The position numbers and the translations under genes were made by a program. The notes under the pieces are model-generated. The model saw only the letters and a program-made list of their open reading frames with translations. It was not told the origin of the DNA and did no database searches. Positions 14,487 through 17,496 of a DNA stretch of 17,496 nucleotides are shown here, one piece after another; the first letter of the stretch is position 1, and every line of letters starts with the position of its first letter. Origin of the DNA: an uncultured Clostridia bacterium (GTDB lineage: Bacteria; Bacillota; Clostridia; UBA1381); NCBI GenBank assembly GCA_910578235.1, contig CAJTPP010000051.1, positions 1-17,496 on the forward strand. Direction: 5' to 3'.

Positions 14487-17096
14487 CTACTTTGCGTCAT
14501 ACCAGCTTCTTCCAACCGACATATCCACCTTGAGCGGTATACTAAGCGTCATTGCCCCCTGCATTTCCTCGCTCAGAATACTCTTTACCGTCTCCACCTC
14601 GTCCTTATGCGCTTCGACAATCAGCTCGTCATGCACCTGCAATATAAGACGTGATTTAAGTCCCTCGCTTATAAGCCTGTTGTCAACTCTTACCATAGCA
14701 AGCTTTATAATATCCGCCGCCGTGCCCTGTATCGGCGTATTTAGCGCCACGCGCTCCCCGAACAATCGGATATTGTAATTCGGTGATTTTAATTCGGGAA
14801 TATAACGGATTCTGTTCATCATTGTTTTTACATAACCGTCTTTCTTCGCCTGCTCCTTGACGTTTGACATGTAGTTTCTCACGCCGTGATATTTTGCGAG
14901 ATAACTGTCTATATAGGCCTTTGCCTCCTTAACGGAGATTTTCAGATCCTGCGCCAATGAGAATTCTCCTATTCCGTACACAATGCCGAAATTCACTGCC
15001 TTCGCGCTTGAACGCTGCTGCTTTGTAACGGCTTCCAGCGGTATGCCGAGCACCTGAGACGCAGTTACAGCGTGAATATCCTCATTATTCTTAAACGCGT
15101 TTATCATAGTCTCGTCCTGCGCCATATGCGCCAGAACGCGCAGCTCAATCTGCGAGTAGTCCGCGTCCACAAGCACGTACCCATCCTGAGCGACAAACAT
15201 CTTTCGTATTTCACGTCCAAGCTCTGTCCGTGTCGGAATATTCTGTAAATTAGGCTCGGTTGACGAAAGCCGTCCCGTAACCGTAACCGTCTGTGTAAAT
15301 ACTGAATGTATACGGTGTGTCGCGGGATTTACCACAGCCGCCAGACCGTCGCAATATGTGCTTTTCAGCTTTGTAAGCTGACGATACTCCATGATAAAGC
15401 CGACTATCGGATGTTTGTATTTAAGCTTTTCAAGCACGTCCGCATTGGTGGCGTAGCCCGTTTTTGTCCGTTTCACCGGCGTCAAATTCAGCTTTTCAAA
15501 TAAAATTACGCCAAGCTGTTTCGGTGAGTTAATATTAAATTCCTCTCCCGCAAGAAAATATATTTCACTTGTAAGCGCGTCAATTTTTTTACCGAGAGTG
15601 TCGGAAAACTCCTTAAGCTGATCTCCGTCTACAAGAAAACCATTTATTTCAAGATGCGCCAGCACCGTCACGAGCGGAAGCTCAATTTCACGGTACAGCC
15701 TTTCCTGATCATTTTCCTTTATCTTTTCATTTATACGCTCATTGAGCGCGTATAATGCCACCGCGCACTTGGCTAAATATTCCGTGTTATCGCTGTTTTC
15801 CTCATCGTCAAGCAGCGACATCTGCTTAGCCTCGGGTTTGTCTATTCCCACGCCGAAATATTCCGCCGCGAGCTTTTCTATCGTATATTCGTTTCTTGCC
15901 GGATCGACCAGATACGCGGCTATAGCCGTATCGCCGCAAATATTTTTTATATCAATTTTACCGTTCAGTTTTACAAGCGTTTCCTTAGCGTCAAAGAAAA
16001 TCTTGCTTACGGTATCGTCTTCAAAAAGCCGTTTTGCTGATAAATATGCTTCATCCCCGTCAAGAACATAAACCTGATCACCCAAGGCCACGGCAAGACC
16101 TGTAAGCTCGTCATCCGCAAACGACGGCACAACTGCTATTGTGCCTGTAAATCCGGCTTCATCAGCGTTTATCACCCGCATATTGGCGAATATATCCTCC
16201 GTTTCACGAACATTATCCTCAGAGTGAAAATCAAGCTTTTTTATAATACTGTTCAGTTCCAGACACCTTAAAATATCATAAAGCTCGCCGCTTCCCTCAA
16301 TACCCGAAAAAGCACAATTCTCCTCGGAAAACTCAATCGGCGCATTGCGGTCAATCGTCGCAAGCTCCTTTGACATAAACGCCATATCCCGCCCATCTCT
16401 AAGCTTTTCAAGCATGGCCCCCTTAAGACCTATATCATCAATATTATCATAAATATACTCAATGCTGTGATATTTTTCAATAAGACTCATAGCGGTTTTT
16501 TCGCCTATACCCTTAACGCCCGGTATATTATCCGACTGATCTCCCATCAGCGCCTTAATGTCTATAAATTCCGAAGGAGTGACATGATAACGCTCCTTAA
16601 CGGCCTCGTCATCATATATCACCGTCTCATTATAGCCCGATTTGGTGACAGTAAGAATTACCTTCGTTTTACCGCTCGCAAGCTGCAAATCATCCTTATC
16701 GCCCGTAGCTATAAAACAGCTTATTTCCCTCTCCTCGCAGAGTCTCGCAACAGTGCCGATAATATCATCCGCCTCATAGCCCTCCTGTTCAAGAATGGTT
16801 ATATTCATCGCCCGCAGAATATCCTTCGCCAGCGGCATTTGAGCGGCAAGCCCCTCGGGCATAGGCTTACGCTGAGCCTTATAGCCCTCGTACTGCTTAT
16901 GGCGAAAGGTAGGAGCCTTTACGTCAAAAGCGGCGCAGATATAATCAGGCTCCTGCTCCTTTATCAGCTTTAATAAGATATTCAAAAAACCGTACACGGC
17001 GTTAGTCGGAGTACCGTCCTTTGTGCTGAGATATCTCACGCCGTAAAAAGCTCTGTTTAACAAACTGTTAGAATCAAGAATAAGCAGTTTTTTCAT
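14487..17096 (-). CDS. polA: DNA polymerase I
   Basis: This enzyme fills gaps and removes RNA primers in replication and repair. The 869 residues comprise an N-terminal 5'-nuclease (about 1-295; D8, EADDIIGT, ATGDKDDLQL, DQSDNIPGVKGIGEKTA helix-hairpin), a 3'-exonuclease-like domain (about 300-460) and the polymerase (about 470-869). Polymerase motif A is DADYSQIELR (D644, D646), motif B RSSAKAVNFGIVYG (R695, K699, F703, Y707), motif C VHDE (H822, D823, E824). The Exo I acidic DxE is missing: the strand reads TIAVVPSF, so proofreading is probably inactive, as in Bacillus Pol I. The ATG is preceded by AAAGGAAAC. It is transcribed from a good promoter at 17172-17200 and is probably monocistronic. 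Confidence 0.97.
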   Translation of the reverse strand: MKKLLILDSNSLLNRAFYGVRYLSTKDGTPTNAVYGFLNILLKLIKEQEPDYICAAFDVKAPTFRHKQYEGYKAQRKPMPEGLAAQMPLAKDILRAMNITILEQEGYEADDIIGTVARLCEEREISCFIATGDKDDLQLASGKTKVILTVTKSGYNETVIYDDEAVKERYHVTPSEFIDIKALMGDQSDNIPGVKGIGEKTAMSLIEKYHSIEYIYDNIDDIGLKGAMLEKLRDGRDMAFMSKELATIDRNAPIEFSEENCAFSGIEGSGELYDILRCLELNSIIKKLDFHSEDNVRETEDIFANMRVINADEAGFTGTIAVVPSFADDELTGLAVALGDQVYVLDGDEAYLSAKRLFEDDTVSKIFFDAKETLVKLNGKIDIKNICGDTAIAAYLVDPARNEYTIEKLAAEYFGVGIDKPEAKQMSLLDDEENSDNTEYLAKCAVALYALNERINEKIKENDQERLYREIELPLVTVLAHLEINGFLVDGDQLKEFSDTLGKKIDALTSEIYFLAGEEFNINSPKQLGVILFEKLNLTPVKRTKTGYATNADVLEKLKYKHPIVGFIMEYRQLTKLKSTYCDGLAAVVNPATHRIHSVFTQTVTVTGRLSSTEPNLQNIPTRTELGREIRKMFVAQDGYVLVDADYSQIELRVLAHMAQDETMINAFKNNEDIHAVTASQVLGIPLEAVTKQQRSSAKAVNFGIVYGIGEFSLAQDLKISVKEAKAYIDSYLAKYHGVRNYMSNVKEQAKKDGYVKTMMNRIRYIPELKSPNYNIRLFGERVALNTPIQGTAADIIKLAMVRVDNRLISEGLKSRLILQVHDELIVEAHKDEVETVKSILSEEMQGAMTLSIPLKVDMSVGRSWYDAK

Positions 17097-17171
17097 AACT
17101 GTTTCCTTTCTGTTATATAAATTATTATTTATCGTATGGATTGTAATTGCAAATTATTCGCATTTACTGTT

Positions 17172-17200
17172 ATTCTATTCCTATTATACCCATTTGTCAA
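17172..17200 (-). promoter_or_regulatory. sigma-A promoter of polA
   Basis: On the - strand TTGACA (17200-17195), 17 bp, TAGAAT (17177-17172). The predicted leader is about 68 nt. Confidence 0.8.
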
Positions 17201-17206
17201 GTACCG

Positions 17207-17256
17207 TTCATAATTTGTTCACAAAATTACCTATTTCTGTTTACATTTAATTCATA
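17207..17256 (+). promoter_or_regulatory. 11-bp-periodic direct repeats, candidate response-regulator site
   Basis: TTCATA at 17207, TTCACA at 17218, ACCTAT at 17229 (degenerate), TTTACA at 17240 and TTCATA at 17251: five steps of exactly 11 bp, four of them fitting TT(C/T)A(C/T)A. This matches the layout of PhoP/WalR-type sites of OmpR-family regulators. Confidence 0.55.
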
Positions 17257-17281
17257 CCAGTGTAAAAAGTACGTTGTAGTA

Positions 17282-17287
17282 TATAAT
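17282..17287 (+). promoter_or_regulatory. -10 box of the right-end gene
   Basis: TATAAT with no recognisable -35 at 16-18 bp (AGTGTA at 17259). The periodic repeats end 25 bp upstream, where an activator would sit. Confidence 0.55.
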
Positions 17288-17351
17288 CATAGTCAATAAA
17301 AAGTATTAATTCAGGTTATTTTGATAATAATGATACAAGGAGGACATTATC

Positions 17352-17496
17352 ATGAAAAAATACCCTTATACAGAATCAACAGATCTGATTGTTTACAGTC
17401 AGAAGCCCAAAAAAGAAAAAAAACCGCGCGTATGGCTCACAGCCGTATGCAGCGCGCTTGCGGCAAGCGTGTTTACGGCCGGAATTTTCACGGCGG
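17352..17496 (+). CDS. membrane protein N-terminus, truncated by the window end
   Basis: Only 48 codons are present. The ATG has an excellent ribosome binding site, AAGGAGGA (17337-17344), 7 nt upstream. The product starts with a polar stretch (MKKYPYTESTDLIVYSQ), then a strongly basic segment (KPKKEKKPR), then a hydrophobic helix (VWLTAVCSALAASVFTAGIF), giving an inside-to-outside single-pass anchor. This layout resembles the N-terminus of clostridial HtrA/S1C membrane serine proteases, but nothing catalytic is visible, so that is a guess. It is divergent from polA. Confidence 0.8.
   Translation, partial: MKKYPYTESTDLIVYSQKPKKEKKPRVWLTAVCSALAASVFTAGIFTA

Overview
The window looks like a chromosomal segment of a Gram-positive gut-type Clostridia bacterium. 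Supporting signs are consensus sigma-A promoters with AGGAGG-like ribosome binding sites, abundant intrinsic terminators, an S-layer-homology (SLH) anchored glycoside hydrolase, a DUF6809-like small protein and a Pol I lacking the proofreading motif. SLH-anchored pectin/arabinan enzymes are typical of Monoglobus-like Clostridia; that placement is inference only. No transposase, integrase or CRISPR array is visible.

Layout, left to right. The 3' end of a tRNA-Cys and its terminator come first (1-107). They are followed on + by a 1308-residue secreted, SLH-anchored GH51 alpha-L-arabinofuranosidase (238-4164), dusB 11 bp later (4176-5141), and guaB with its own perfect promoter and terminator (5229-6740). 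A polytopic GT-C-like membrane protein (6741-8339, -) is divergent from a small XRE regulator (8466-8756, +). Their shared 126-bp region holds a fully consensus promoter, a perfect 8-bp-arm inverted repeat on the transcription start and a run of eight G acting as the ribosome binding site. A small DUF6809-like gene (8803-9063, -) follows, then a 463-bp gene-free stretch, an M14 zinc peptidase (9527-10402, -) and a pyridoxal/pyridoxamine kinase (10537-11373, +). Next is a zinc uptake operon read leftward, znuA-znuC-znuB-zur (14257 to 11392), then polA (14487-17096, -). The window ends in the first 48 codons of a membrane protein (17352-, +).

The most interesting stretch is 9064-9526. It contains two consecutive minus-strand units. 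Each has its own sigma-A promoter, a long-range helix beginning at the predicted start site, a second helix joining the loop to the 3' tail (pseudoknot topology), and an intrinsic terminator. The first (9466 to 9289) looks like a free-standing structured RNA of about 178 nt. The second (9243 to 9097) is the leader of the DUF6809-like gene and has mutually exclusive antiterminator and UUCG-tetraloop terminator helices, the architecture of a riboswitch or attenuator. I recognise neither as a known RNA class.

How the genes work together: GH51 would strip arabinose from arabinan or arabinoxylan at the cell surface; the membrane GT-C-like protein may decorate envelope glycans under control of the XRE regulator; znuACB-zur is a self-contained zinc uptake and sensing unit; dusB, guaB, pdxY and polA are housekeeping. 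The partial gene at the right end has an 11-bp-periodic direct-repeat array upstream of a TATAAT lacking a good -35, suggesting control by an OmpR/PhoB-family response regulator.
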